Of a DNA stretch of 64,000 nucleotides, positions 8,927-17,752 are shown piece after piece. Under the pieces are notes generated by a model. That model was not told the DNA's origin. It did not search any database and saw only the letters and a list, made by a program, of their open reading frames with translations. A program made the position numbers and the translations under genes. Where the stretch lies: assembly GCF_009796285.1 (NCBI RefSeq), contig NZ_CP047020.1, positions 2,852,001 to 2,916,000 of the forward strand, in the 5' to 3' direction. The number at the start of each line of letters is the position of its first letter. The first letter of the stretch is position 1. The stretch comes from Streptomyces broussonetiae. Its GTDB lineage: Bacteria; Actinomycetota; Actinomycetes; Streptomycetales; Streptomycetaceae.

Positions 8927-9571
8927 CTACAGGGTTCCGATCCAGTTGGTGAGGAGCTGGGCGCCGGCGTCGCCGGACTTCTCGGGGTGGAACTGGGTGG
9001 CCCACAGGGCGCCGTTCTCCACCGCGGCCACGAACGGCTTGCCGTGCGTCGACCAGGTGACCTTGGGGGCCTCGATCACCGGGTTGTGCGCCTCAAGGGT
9101 CCAGTCGTGGACGGCGTAGGAGTGCACGAAGTAGAAGCGGGCGTCGGCGTCGAGGCCCGCGAACAGCCGGGAGTCGGCCGGGGCGTCGACGGTGTTCCAG
9201 CCCATGTGGGGCACGACCTCGGCCTGCAGCGGCGCGACCGTGCCGGGCCACTCGTCAAGGCCCTCGGCCTCCACGCCGTGCTCGATGCCGCGCGCGAACA
9301 GGATCTGCATACCGACGCAGATGCCCATGACCGGCCGTCCGCCGGACAGCCGACGGTCGACCACCCAGTCACCGCGGGCGGCACGCAGTCCCTGCATACA
9401 GGCGGCGAAGGCGCCGACGCCCGGCACGAGCAGACCGTCGGCGTTCATGGCCTTGTCGAAGTCACGCGTGATCTCGACATCGGCGCCCACGCGCGCGAGA
9501 GCACGCTCGGCGGAACGGACGTTGCCGAAGCCGTAGTCGAAGACGACGACCTTCTTCTGCGCAGCGGTCAA
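8927..9571 (-). CDS. hisH: Imidazole glycerol phosphate synthase, glutaminase subunit
   Basis: A 214-aa class I glutamine amidotransferase that feeds ammonia to HisF. The triad is visible: C85 in GICVGMQ, and H195 and E197 in TQFHPEKSG. The start is decided by the sequence. GGAGG at 9579-9583 is 7 nt from the TTG at 9571 but only 1 nt from the in-frame GTG at 9577. The TTG also overlaps the stop of the preceding small gene as TTGA, copying the ATGA/GTGA couplings elsewhere in this operon. It is followed by priA after 3 nt. Confidence 0.96.
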   Translation of the reverse strand: MTAAQKKVVVFDYGFGNVRSAERALARVGADVEITRDFDKAMNADGLLVPGVGAFAACMQGLRAARGDWVVDRRLSGGRPVMGICVGMQILFARGIEHGVEAEGLDEWPGTVAPLQAEVVPHMGWNTVDAPADSRLFAGLDADARFYFVHSYAVHDWTLEAHNPVIEAPKVTWSTHGKPFVAAVENGALWATQFHPEKSGDAGAQLLTNWIGTL

Positions 9572-9732
9572 TTCCACACCTCCAGCCGCATGACGCCCGC
9601 GACGAGGCACATGGCCGCGCCGATCGAGAGCAGCACGATCAGGCTGGTGGGCATCTTCTGCTTGACGAAGGAGACGATTCCGCCGACCAGGAAGAGGCCG
9701 ACGACGATCAGAATGGTGGACAGCCCGTTCAT
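9568..9732 (-). CDS. 54-aa membrane peptide inside the his operon
   Basis: An ORF of 54 codons from the ATG at 9732, beginning MNGLSTILIVVGLFLVGG. It has two hydrophobic helices (about residues 3-20 and 28-47) joined by the short basic loop SFVKQKMPTS, and ends in MRLEVWN. It starts 3 nt after the hisB stop, and its own stop overlaps the hisH start as TTGA. It therefore sits in the operon as a translated link rather than as spacer. No function is known to me. Its size and fold suggest a small helical-hairpin membrane protein. Confidence 0.85.
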   Translation of the reverse strand: MNGLSTILIVVGLFLVGGIVSFVKQKMPTSLIVLLSIGAAMCLVAGVMRLEVWN

Positions 9733-9735
9733 GAC

Positions 9736-10338
9736 TCAGAGAGCACCCTTCGTGGACGGGAGGATGCCGGCCGCACGCGGGTCGCGCTCGGAGGCGTAAC
9801 GCAGCGCCCGGGCCAGCGCCTTGAACTGGCACTCCACGATGTGGTGCGCGTTGCGCCCGTACGGCACGTGCACGTGCAGCGCGATCTGCGCCTGCGCAAC
9901 GAAGGACTCCAGGATGTGCCGGGTCATCGTGGTGTCGTACTCGCCGATCATCGGCGCCATGTTCTCGGGCTCGGTGTGCACGAGGTACGGGCGGCCGGAG
10001 AGGTCGACGGTGACCTGGGCGAGGGACTCGTCCAGCGGGACCGTGCAGTTGCCGAACCGATAGATCCCCACCTTGTCGCCGAGGGCCTGCTTGAAGGCGG
10101 CGCCGAGCGCGAGGGCGGTGTCCTCGATGGTGTGGTGGGAGTCGATGTGCAGGTCGCCGTCGGTCTTCACGGTCAGGTCGAACAGACCGTGCCGGCCGAG
10201 CTGGTCGAGCATGTGGTCGTAGAAGCCGACGCCGGTGGCGATGTCGGTCTTCCCGGTGCCGTCGAGGTCGATCTCGACCAGGACCGACGTCTCCTTGGTG
10301 GTCCGTTCGACTCTTCCGACGCGCAGATCGCGGCTCAT
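9736..10338 (-). CDS. hisB: Imidazoleglycerol-phosphate dehydratase
   Basis: A 200-aa monofunctional IGPD that removes water from imidazole glycerol phosphate. The two metal-binding HHxxE motifs are seen as [10 protein letters not shown] and AHHIVECQF, with DHMLDQL earlier. There is no histidinol-phosphatase domain, as expected in actinobacteria. Its ATG overlaps the hisC stop as ATGA. The 54-aa membrane-peptide gene follows after 3 nt. Confidence 0.97.
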   Translation of the reverse strand: MSRDLRVGRVERTTKETSVLVEIDLDGTGKTDIATGVGFYDHMLDQLGRHGLFDLTVKTDGDLHIDSHHTIEDTALALGAAFKQALGDKVGIYRFGNCTVPLDESLAQVTVDLSGRPYLVHTEPENMAPMIGEYDTTMTRHILESFVAQAQIALHVHVPYGRNAHHIVECQFKALARALRYASERDPRAAGILPSTKGAL

Positions 10339-11441
10339 GCCTCAAGCTCCTTCTTGACTTCACGTACCGCGTCGAGGAACGCGTCGTTCTCTTCGGGGGT
10401 TCCGGCGGACACCCGCAGCCACCCCGGCACGCCGTTGTCCCGGACCAGGACGCCCCGGTCGAGGATCCTGCGCCAGGCCTCGTGGGAGTCCGGGAACCGG
10501 CCGAACTGGACGAAGTTCGCGTCGGACTCGATGACGTCGTAGCCGATCGCGCGCAGCTCGGTGACCAGCCGGTCCCGCTCCGCCTTCAGCTGCTCGACGT
10601 ACTTCAGCAGGGTGTCGGTGTGCTCCAGAGCGGCCAGGGCGGTCGCCTGGGTGATCGCCGACAGGTGGTACGGCAGCCGCACGAGCTGGACGGCGTCCAC
10701 CACCGCCGGGTCGGCGGCGAGGTAGCCGAGGCGCAGGCCCGCCGCGCCGAACGCCTTCGACATCGTGCGGGAGATCACCAGGTGCGGACGGCCTTCGAGC
10801 AGCGGCAGCAGCGAGTCGCCGTGGCTGAACTCGATGTAGGCCTCGTCCACGATCACCATCGACGGCTTGGCCGCCTGGGCCGCCTCGTACAGCGCGAGGA
10901 CGGTCTCGGGCGGAACCGCGTTGCCGGTGGGGTTGTTGGGGGTGGTGACGAAGACGACGTCCGGCCGGTGCTCGGCGATCGCCCGCTCGGCGGCGGCGAG
11001 GTCGATCGTGAAGTCCTCGCCCCGCGGACCGGAGATCCAGCCGGTGCCCGTCCCGCGCGCGATGAGCGCGTGCATCGAGTACGACGGCTCGAAGCCGACC
11101 GCCGTACGGCCCGGTCCGCCGAAGGTCTGCAGCAGCTGCTGGATGACCTCGTTGGAGCCGTTGGCGGCCCACACGTTCTCGATGCCGAGGGGGTGCCTGC
11201 CCGTCTTCGTCAGGTACGCGGCCAGCTCGGTGCGCAGCTGGACCGCGTCCCGGTCCGGGTAGCGGTTCAGGTCGCGGGCGGCCTCCCGGACCCGCTCCGC
11301 GATCCGCTCGACCAGCGGCTCGGGCAGCGGATAGGGGTTCTCGTTCGTGTTCAGCCGTACGGGGACGTCCAACTGGGGCGCGCCGTAGGGGGACTTGCCG
11401 CGCAGCTCGTCCCGTACGGGAAGATCGTCGATCCTGGTCAC
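10335..11441 (-). CDS. hisC: Histidinol-phosphate aminotransferase
   Basis: A 368-aa class I/II PLP aminotransferase that converts imidazole acetol phosphate to histidinol phosphate. The PLP lysine is K229 in [32 protein letters not shown] and VDEAYIEF are further fold-type I signatures. The GTG at 11441 overlaps the hisD stop as GTGA, and its own stop overlaps hisB as ATGA, so hisD-C-B are coupled. Confidence 0.97.
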   Translation of the reverse strand: MTRIDDLPVRDELRGKSPYGAPQLDVPVRLNTNENPYPLPEPLVERIAERVREAARDLNRYPDRDAVQLRTELAAYLTKTGRHPLGIENVWAANGSNEVIQQLLQTFGGPGRTAVGFEPSYSMHALIARGTGTGWISGPRGEDFTIDLAAAERAIAEHRPDVVFVTTPNNPTGNAVPPETVLALYEAAQAAKPSMVIVDEAYIEFSHGDSLLPLLEGRPHLVISRTMSKAFGAAGLRLGYLAADPAVVDAVQLVRLPYHLSAITQATALAALEHTDTLLKYVEQLKAERDRLVTELRAIGYDVIESDANFVQFGRFPDSHEAWRRILDRGVLVRDNGVPGWLRVSAGTPEENDAFLDAVREVKKELEA

Positions 11442-12763
11442 TTGCTCTCGGGCACCTTCCAACCGAAACGAGCCTTGATCGCCGCGCCGTGCGCCGGCAG
11501 GTCCTCCGCCTCCGCCAGCGTCACCACGTGGTGCGCGACCTCGGCCAGCGCGTCCTGCGTGTAGTCCACGATGTGGATGCCGCGCAGGAAGGACTGGACG
11601 GACAGGCCCGAGGAGTGGCAGGCGCAGCCGCCGGTGGGCAGGACGTGGTTGGAGCCGGCCGCGTAGTCGCCGAGCGAGACCGGGGCCCAGGGACCGATGA
11701 AGATCGCGCCCGCGTTCTTCACGCGGTCGGCCACCGCGGCGGCGTCGGCCGTCTGGATCTCCAGGTGTTCGGCGCCGTAGGCGTCGACCACGCGCAGACC
11801 CTCCTCGAGGCCGTCCACGAGGACGATCGCGGACTGCCTGCCCTCCAGCGCGGGCACGATCCGGTCCTCGACGTGCTTGGTGGCCGCGACCTGCGGCTGA
11901 AGCTCCTTGTCCACCGCGTCCGCCAGTTCGACGGAGTCGGTGACGAGAACGGCGGCGGCCAGCGGGTCGTGCTCGGCCTGGCTGATCAGGTCCGCGGCCA
12001 CGTGCACCGGGTCGGCGCTGTCGTCGGCGAGGATCGCGATCTCGGTCGGGCCGGCCTCGGCGTCGATGCCGATCTTGCCGGTGAAGAAGCGCTTGGCGGC
12101 GGCGACCCAGATGTTGCCGGGGCCGGTGACCATGTTGGCCGGGGCGCAGGACTCGGTGCCGTACGCGAACATCGCGACGGCGGTGGCGCCGCCCGCGGCG
12201 TAGACCTCGTCCACGCCGAGCAGGGCGCACGCGGCGAGGATCGTGGGGTGCGGCAGGCCGCCGAACTCCTTCTGCGGCGGCGAGGCGAGCGCGATGGACT
12301 CGACCCCGGCCTCCTGGGCCGGCACGACGTTCATGACCACGGAGGACGGGTACACCGAGCGGCCGCCGGGCGCGTACAGACCGACGCGCTCGACCGGCAC
12401 CCACTTCTCGGTCACCGAGCCGCCGGGCACCACCTGGGTGGTGTGCGTGCTGCGGCGCTGCTCGCGGTGGACCAGGCGGGCGCGGCGGATGGACTCCTCC
12501 AGAGCGGCGCGCACGGCCGGGTCGAGGGCGGCCAGCGCGTCGGTGAGCGCCTGGGCCGGCACACGGACGGATTCCAGCCGTACTCCGTCGAACTTCTCGG
12601 CGAAGTCGATCAGCGCCGCGTCGCCGCGATGATGCACGGCCTCGCAGATCGGACGCACCTTCTCCAGGGCGGCCTGAACGTCGAAGTCGGCTCGGGGCAG
12701 CAGGTCGCGCAGGGCCGGGCCCTCGGGAAGGGCGTCGCCGCGCAGATCGATTCGGGAGATCAC
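11438..12763 (-). CDS. hisD: Histidinol dehydrogenase
   Basis: A 441-aa zinc- and NAD-dependent enzyme that oxidises histidinol to histidine in two steps. Typical segments are [41 protein letters not shown] and [11 protein letters not shown]. The GTG at 12763 starts [10 protein letters not shown] and gives the usual family length; an ORF extension to 12811 adds only 16 atypical residues. It is the first gene of the his operon. The control region lies between it and the divergent gene at 12945, with a 17-bp palindrome 42 nt upstream of the start. Confidence 0.97.
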   Translation of the reverse strand: MISRIDLRGDALPEGPALRDLLPRADFDVQAALEKVRPICEAVHHRGDAALIDFAEKFDGVRLESVRVPAQALTDALAALDPAVRAALEESIRRARLVHREQRRSTHTTQVVPGGSVTEKWVPVERVGLYAPGGRSVYPSSVVMNVVPAQEAGVESIALASPPQKEFGGLPHPTILAACALLGVDEVYAAGGATAVAMFAYGTESCAPANMVTGPGNIWVAAAKRFFTGKIGIDAEAGPTEIAILADDSADPVHVAADLISQAEHDPLAAAVLVTDSVELADAVDKELQPQVAATKHVEDRIVPALEGRQSAIVLVDGLEEGLRVVDAYGAEHLEIQTADAAAVADRVKNAGAIFIGPWAPVSLGDYAAGSNHVLPTGGCACHSSGLSVQSFLRGIHIVDYTQDALAEVAHHVVTLAEAEDLPAHGAAIKARFGWKVPESK

Positions 12764-12804
12764 GGACTCAATTCTCTCAGACCGGGGTCCGGCAGCGTGC
12801 GCGC

Positions 12805-12821
12805 GTATCAATGGCTGATAC
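12805..12821. promoter_or_regulatory. 17-bp perfect palindrome in the hisD promoter region
   Basis: GTATCA (12805-12810) and TGATAC (12816-12821) form a perfect dyad around ATGGC. It is AT-rich against a GC-rich background, begins 42 nt upstream of the hisD GTG and lies in a 181-nt divergent intergenic region, which fits an operator. The binding protein is unknown. Confidence 0.5.
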
Positions 12822-12944
12822 AGAACGTGGCCGAACTCGGAAGATCACCTTCACCTCTAGTGTTCCGGCAGTCACTCAGCGGGCATGAACGGTTGTACGA
12901 AAAGCCCTGAATGAAACGGAACGGTGGAGGGAGAAGGAACAACG

Positions 12945-14522
12945 GTGACCGAGGAGGCCGGCTTCCGTGCCGGCGACGTGCCGGAGGAGCTGACGGCGGC
13001 CGAGGCGGGCATGTGGCAGGCCTTCCGCAACGGCAGCGTGTACGACCTGAGCAGCGGGGACGCCGTGGTGGACGATCCACACGGCGGGCATCCCTGGGGG
13101 CCCGAGCGGACCGTGCGGGCGCGGATCGTGTGCTGGCTGCTGCTGGACGGACCGCCCGCGCTCGCGGGCCGGGTGTCCTCCCTCAAGCTCGTCGGCGTCC
13201 GGATCACCGGCTCGCTGGACCTGGCGGGCGGCACGGTCACGCCCTACGTGGAGCTGCGCGACTGCCGCTTCGACGGCGAGGTGCTGCTGCCGGAGGCCCG
13301 GTTCACGACCCTGCGCCTGGTGGGCTGCGCGGTCCCGCGGCTGGAGGCGGCCCGTGTGCACACCGAGGGCGACCTGCATCTGCTGCGCTGCCGCTTCCAG
13401 AACGGGATCCGGCTGACCGACGCGCACATCGGCACCGACCTGCTGCTCAACCAGGCGATCGTGTACCGCGACCGCAGCGGCCGCTCGATCGCGGCGGACG
13501 GCCTGAGCGTCGGCCAGGACCTCCAGGCGGAGATGCTGGAGTCGCACGGCGAGCTGAGCCTGCGCAGCGCCAAGGTCGGCGTGTCGCTCAGCCTGCGGGG
13601 CGCGAGGCTGTCCAACGCCTACGGCCGACTCGCCCTGAACGCCCCCCAGCTGACCGTCGAGCGCACCCTGTATCTGACCCCGGCCGGCGTGGGCAGCCCG
13701 CTGCTGAGCGGTACGACACCCGCGCGCGGGACGCGGATCCAGCGCTTCGAGTGCCGCGGCGGGATACGGCTGGACGACGGGCGGTTCGGGGACGCGGTCG
13801 ACCTGGAGCGGGCGCGGTTCGCCTTCGCCGACGACCAGGAGCTGTCGCTGCGCCGGGTGCACTCGCCCGAGCTGCGCTTCCTCGGGGACAGGCCGCGCCG
13901 CGGCAAGGTCGTGCTGTCCGGCGCGCGGATCGTCAACCTGGTGGACCGCGCGGGCGCCTGGCCGGAGGCCGGCAATCTGCACATGGCCGGGTTCGCCTAC
14001 GAGAACCTGGTGCCGCAGGGCCCCTTCCCGCTGACCCAGCGCCTGGACTGGGTGGCGGCGGCCACCGCGGAGTACGCCCCGGAGCCGTACGAGCGGCTGG
14101 CGACCGTGCTGCGCGCGGCCGGCGAGGACGAGGACGCGCGCGAGGTGCTGCTCGCCAAGCAGCGCCGGCGCCGCGAGACGCTGCCGCTCGCCGCGAAGGC
14201 CCTGGGCTACATCCAGGACTGGACGGTCGCCTACGGCTACCGGCCGGGCCGGGCCGCGGTGTGGATGGCGGTGCTGTGGGCGGCGGGCACGCTGGCCTTC
14301 GCGCACGCCGACCATCCGCCGGCGAACCACGACGAGCATCCGTACTGGAGCCCGGCCCTGTTCACCCTGGACCTGCTGCTGCCGGTGATCGACCTGGGCC
14401 AGGTCTCCGAGTGGCATCTGCACGGCGGCTGGGAGTGGCTGGAGAGCGCGATGATCCTGCTCGGCTGGATACTCGCGACGACGGTGGCGGCGGGAGCGAC
14501 GCGGCTGCTGCGGCGGAACTGA
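12945..14522 (+). CDS. Membrane-anchored protein with beta-helix-like repeats
   Basis: A 525-aa protein. Residues about 70-330 contain irregular short repeats of the kind found in pentapeptide/right-handed beta-helix proteins (for example EGDLHLLRCRFQNGIRLTDA and GELSLRSAKVGVSLSLRGA). Residues about 440-525 hold three hydrophobic segments that should anchor the C-terminus. Streptomyces homologues are often called membrane-associated oxidoreductase, but I see no nucleotide- or flavin-binding motif to support that. The GTG at 12945 has AAGGA 5 nt upstream; a GTG at 12924 would add only 7 residues. It is divergent from the his operon. Confidence 0.7.
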   Translation: MTEEAGFRAGDVPEELTAAEAGMWQAFRNGSVYDLSSGDAVVDDPHGGHPWGPERTVRARIVCWLLLDGPPALAGRVSSLKLVGVRITGSLDLAGGTVTPYVELRDCRFDGEVLLPEARFTTLRLVGCAVPRLEAARVHTEGDLHLLRCRFQNGIRLTDAHIGTDLLLNQAIVYRDRSGRSIAADGLSVGQDLQAEMLESHGELSLRSAKVGVSLSLRGARLSNAYGRLALNAPQLTVERTLYLTPAGVGSPLLSGTTPARGTRIQRFECRGGIRLDDGRFGDAVDLERARFAFADDQELSLRRVHSPELRFLGDRPRRGKVVLSGARIVNLVDRAGAWPEAGNLHMAGFAYENLVPQGPFPLTQRLDWVAAATAEYAPEPYERLATVLRAAGEDEDAREVLLAKQRRRRETLPLAAKALGYIQDWTVAYGYRPGRAAVWMAVLWAAGTLAFAHADHPPANHDEHPYWSPALFTLDLLLPVIDLGQVSEWHLHGGWEWLESAMILLGWILATTVAAGATRLLRRN

Positions 14523-14644
14523 ATCCGAGTGCACGTACGGGACGGCGACCGCGTCGTCACCTTTACTCCTCCTTGACCGCGCGCCGTACAACTTTTCCCG
14601 ACTTGCCCCAACCCTCTGGCGCGCCCCCGACCTGCGGTCTTTCA

Positions 14645-15697
14645 ATGGTCGACACCATGGCTCCGCTGCCTTCGTTCATCCGCTGGGCCCGGATGACCAA
14701 ACGCTCCGCGCGCCCGGCCGGCCTGCCCGCGGCCGGGGACGAGGCCGTGCTCGACGCGCCCGACGACCGCCTCTCCCCCGCACTGGTCGCCGCCGCCCGG
14801 GGCGAGTACGAAACGGCGGCCACCCTGCTGGCCGCCACCCGCGCCGTGGCCGCCTGGGAGAACCATGACCGGTACGTACGGCATCTGGCCGCCTTCGCCC
14901 GCTCGCGCCCCGAATGGTTCGAGGCCTGGCGCACGACCGCGCCTCAGGACCCCGGCGCGCTGCTGGTCGGGGCTCAGCTGGCGGTGGACCGCGCCTGGCC
15001 CTCGCCGGCCCGCGCCGAGCTGCTGCGCGAGGTGAGCCCGCTGATCACCGCCGCCGCCCGCGCCGACGACCGCGATCCGGTGCCCTGGCGGATCGCGTTG
15101 GACCACGCGCGCGGCTCCGTGGCCGGGCACCGCTATGTCGAGGAGCTGTGGGAGGCGGCCGTACGGCGTGCCCCGCACCACCACGGCTGCCATGTGGCCG
15201 CCCTGCGCTACCTGGCTGCCTCCTGGCACGGGGCGCACCGCGAGTGCCTCGACTTCGCCGACCGGGCCGCCCAGGACGCGCCGGCCGACTCGTTCGTGCA
15301 GGCACTGCCCGCTCGCGCGGCCTTCGGCTACCTGACCGACGGCTGCGGCCCCGAGGTGCCGCGCGCCCGGCTGGATGCCGCCGCGGACCGGGCCCTCGCG
15401 CTGTCCGCCCGTCAACCGGCGGCCGACCCCTGGTCCGCCGGGATCCGCAACAAGCTGCTGTACGTCCTCGTGCGCCTGGAGCGCTGGGAGGACGCCCGCG
15501 CCCAGCTCGGCCTGATCGGCCCGTACGTCACGTCCTTCCCCTGGGACCGGTTCTCCGACGACCCGCTCGGCCACTTCCTGCGGCTGCGCGAACACCTGCT
15601 GTCCCCCGGTCCTCGACCCCTGCCCGCGGGGTCCGCGACCGGGTCCCCGGTCTCGCTCGGCGGGCACGGCGGACACGTTCGCCCCGGCGCCCACTAG
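14645..15697 (+). CDS. Uncharacterised helical protein (about 350 aa)
   Basis: A 350-aa cytoplasmic protein with no signal peptide or membrane helix. It is rich in Ala, Arg and Leu, and its helix pairs (ARGEYETAATLLAATRAVAA, RLERWEDARAQLGLIG) resemble tetratricopeptide-type repeats. The C-terminus is a Gly/Pro/His-rich tail. I do not recognise a catalytic motif. The ATG at 14645 was chosen; ATGs at 14657 and 14693 are alternatives. It ends 11 nt before the LON-domain gene and may be cotranscribed with it. The 122 nt before it show no clear element. Confidence 0.7.
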   Translation: MVDTMAPLPSFIRWARMTKRSARPAGLPAAGDEAVLDAPDDRLSPALVAAARGEYETAATLLAATRAVAAWENHDRYVRHLAAFARSRPEWFEAWRTTAPQDPGALLVGAQLAVDRAWPSPARAELLREVSPLITAAARADDRDPVPWRIALDHARGSVAGHRYVEELWEAAVRRAPHHHGCHVAALRYLAASWHGAHRECLDFADRAAQDAPADSFVQALPARAAFGYLTDGCGPEVPRARLDAAADRALALSARQPAADPWSAGIRNKLLYVLVRLERWEDARAQLGLIGPYVTSFPWDRFSDDPLGHFLRLREHLLSPGPRPLPAGSATGSPVSLGGHGGHVRPGAH

Positions 15698-15708
15698 GCT
15701 GGGGCGCC

Positions 15709-16449
15709 GTGACCACCGTCCGTCTCCCGCTGTTCCCGCTGAACACCGTGCTGTTCCCGGGGCTCGTGCTGCCGCTGAACGTCTTCGAGGAGCGCTATCG
15801 CGCCATGATGCGCGAGTTGCTCAAGACTCCCGAGGACGAGCCGCGCCGGTTCGCCGTCGTGGCGATCCGCGACGGCTACGAGGTGGCGCCGAGCGCCCCC
15901 GGCATGCCGGATCCCACGGCACAGCCCGAGCGGGGGCCGGCGGCCGGCTTCGGCCCGGATCCGCTCAAGGCCTTCCACGGGGTGGGCTGTGTGGCGGACG
16001 CGGCGACGATCCGCGAGCGGGCCGACGGCACCTTCGAGGTGCTGGCGACGGGGACGAGCCGGGTGCGGCTGCTGTCCGTGGACGCGTCGGGTCCCTTCCT
16101 CACCGGGGAGCTGGAGGAGCTGCCGGAGGAACCGGGCGACGAGGCGGGCGCGCTGGCCGAAGGGGTGCTGCGCTCCTTCCGGCAGTACCAGAAACGCCTG
16201 GCCGGCGCACGCGAGCGCTCGCTGTCCTCGGGCGCCGAGCTGCCGGACGACCCGAGCGTGGTGTCGTATCTGGTGGCCGCCGCGATGGTGCACGACACGC
16301 CGACCAAGCAGCGGCTGCTGCAGGCACCGGATACCGCCTCGCGCCTGCGTGACGAGCTGAAACTCCTTCGCGCCGAGACGGCCATCATCCGTAGCCTGCC
16401 GTCGCTGCCCGCGTTCGAGCTGACGCGGACGCCGACGAGTCTGAACTGA
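15709..16449 (+). CDS. LON substrate-binding domain protein
   Basis: A 246-aa protein with a Lon N-terminal-type domain: RLPLFPLNTVLFPGLVLPLNVFEERY at the start, followed by the GxARVRLLSV-like strand TGTSRVRLLSV. It lacks the AAA and protease domains of Lon, so it is a stand-alone domain with a presumed peptide- or adaptor-binding role. The GTG at 15709 opens the domain. It is followed 9 nt later by the YbaK gene, suggesting an operon. Confidence 0.9.
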   Translation: MTTVRLPLFPLNTVLFPGLVLPLNVFEERYRAMMRELLKTPEDEPRRFAVVAIRDGYEVAPSAPGMPDPTAQPERGPAAGFGPDPLKAFHGVGCVADAATIRERADGTFEVLATGTSRVRLLSVDASGPFLTGELEELPEEPGDEAGALAEGVLRSFRQYQKRLAGARERSLSSGAELPDDPSVVSYLVAAAMVHDTPTKQRLLQAPDTASRLRDELKLLRAETAIIRSLPSLPAFELTRTPTSLN

Positions 16450-16458
16450 GGAAGCCGG

Positions 16459-16962
16459 ATGGCGAAGAAGCAGAAGAAGCAGCCGCAGTCCGGGGGAACG
16501 CCCGCGACCGTCGCGCTGACGGCGGCCGGTGTGGACTTCACGGTCCACTCCTACGACCACGATCCCGCCCACCCGTCCTACGGCGAGGAGGCGGCCGAGG
16601 CGATGGGTGTCTCGCCCGACCGTGTCTTCAAGACGCTGGTCGCGGACGTGGACGGCGCACTGACGGTGGCCGTGGTGCCGGTCTCCGGCTCCCTGGACCT
16701 CAAGGCCCTCGCGGCGGCGGTGGGCGGCAAGCGGGCGGCCATGGCCGACCCGGCGCTCGCGGAGCGGACGACCGGCTACGTCCGCGGCGGCATCTCCCCG
16801 CTGGGCCAGCGCAAGCGGCTGCGGACGGTGCTGGACGACTCGGCCGAGGCGCACGCGACCATCTGTGTGTCGGCGGGCCGCCGGGGCCTGGAGGTGGAAC
16901 TGGCGCCGGGCGTCCTGGTGCAGCTCACGGAGTCTGTGCTGGCGCCGGTCGGGCGGGGCTGA
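16459..16962 (+). CDS. ybaK: YbaK/EbsC-type Cys-tRNA(Pro) deacylase
   Basis: A 167-aa YbaK-domain protein that trans-edits mischarged Cys-tRNA(Pro). The conserved lysine of the DRVFKTLV motif, the GYVRGGISPLGQRKRL loop and ICVSAGRRGLEVELAP are typical. The N-terminus is lysine-rich (MAKKQKKQ), which may help RNA binding. The ATG at 16459 follows the LON-domain stop by 9 nt with a GAGGAAG-like site. The gene converges on the membrane protein ending at 17047. Confidence 0.92.
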   Translation: MAKKQKKQPQSGGTPATVALTAAGVDFTVHSYDHDPAHPSYGEEAAEAMGVSPDRVFKTLVADVDGALTVAVVPVSGSLDLKALAAAVGGKRAAMADPALAERTTGYVRGGISPLGQRKRLRTVLDDSAEAHATICVSAGRRGLEVELAPGVLVQLTESVLAPVGRG

Positions 16963-17046
16963 GGCAGGGCCGGGGGGCGCCTTCCGGTCGGCGCGGCCCA
17001 TGGCCCACGACCACGGCCCACGACGGCAACGGTCGCGGGCCCCGGC

Positions 17047-17718
17047 CTACGACAGGGGCGCCCCGTATGGATCCTCGGTCTGCGGTCCGACCGGATAACC
17101 CGGTTCGGGATCCCGGGGCCCGAACAGCGCGGTCAGGCCGAGGTGCACGACCAGCGCGGCGAACGGCCAGGCCAGCAGCGCCCCATTGGTCCCGAGCTTG
17201 AGCGGCGCGGAGAAGGTGACCCCCTTGCCCGCCGCCTTCGCGTGAGCGATCACGTCCGAGGTGGGTCCGAGCCACATCCCGAGCCGCCACGCCAGCAGCG
17301 ACCCGAGCAGCCCGCCTATGCCCAGCGACACCACGAGCGGCACACCCCCGCGGCGGCGCAGCAGAAACACCGCAAGGCCGCTGACCAGCCCGAAGCCCAG
17401 CCCCAGCAGGGTGAACGTGCCGTCGACCCCGATCGCCTGCTCGCCCTCGCTGTCCTTGAGGTAGACGACCCAGCTCTTGTCGACCTCGTCGCCGATCAGT
17501 GGCACATGCGGTGCCAGCCACCACCACAGCAGCCCCAGCAGCACCCCGCCCAGCGCCATCGCCACCGTGATCACGGCGGCCTCGCGCACTTCGGTCTTCA
17601 TCCCGGGCCCGTCCTGTTCGTACGTGCCCGCGCCCGGCGCCCCGGCAGGCGGTGCCTGCCAGACCTGGTGCGGGGTGTTGTCGTGCGGTGGCGGTGGCGG
17701 AGTCAGCGGTGCGGTCAC
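17047..17718 (-). CDS. DUF2567-like four-helix membrane protein
   Basis: A 223-aa protein: a Pro-rich N-terminus, a first transmembrane helix around residues 45-70 (LGGVLLGLLWWWLAPHVPL), an extracytoplasmic loop, then three more helices and a short proline-containing tail. The general pattern fits DUF2567 membrane proteins of actinobacteria; that assignment is tentative and the function is unknown. The GTG at 17718 was chosen because upstream residues look non-coding. It lies 34 nt after the ABC permease stop on the same strand, so it may belong to that operon. Confidence 0.65.
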   Translation of the reverse strand: MTAPLTPPPPPHDNTPHQVWQAPPAGAPGAGTYEQDGPGMKTEVREAAVITVAMALGGVLLGLLWWWLAPHVPLIGDEVDKSWVVYLKDSEGEQAIGVDGTFTLLGLGFGLVSGLAVFLLRRRGGVPLVVSLGIGGLLGSLLAWRLGMWLGPTSDVIAHAKAAGKGVTFSAPLKLGTNGALLAWPFAALVVHLGLTALFGPRDPEPGYPVGPQTEDPYGAPLS

Positions 17719-17752
17719 CCTGCCATCGTGCCAGGTCGCGCTGTGCGCCGCG

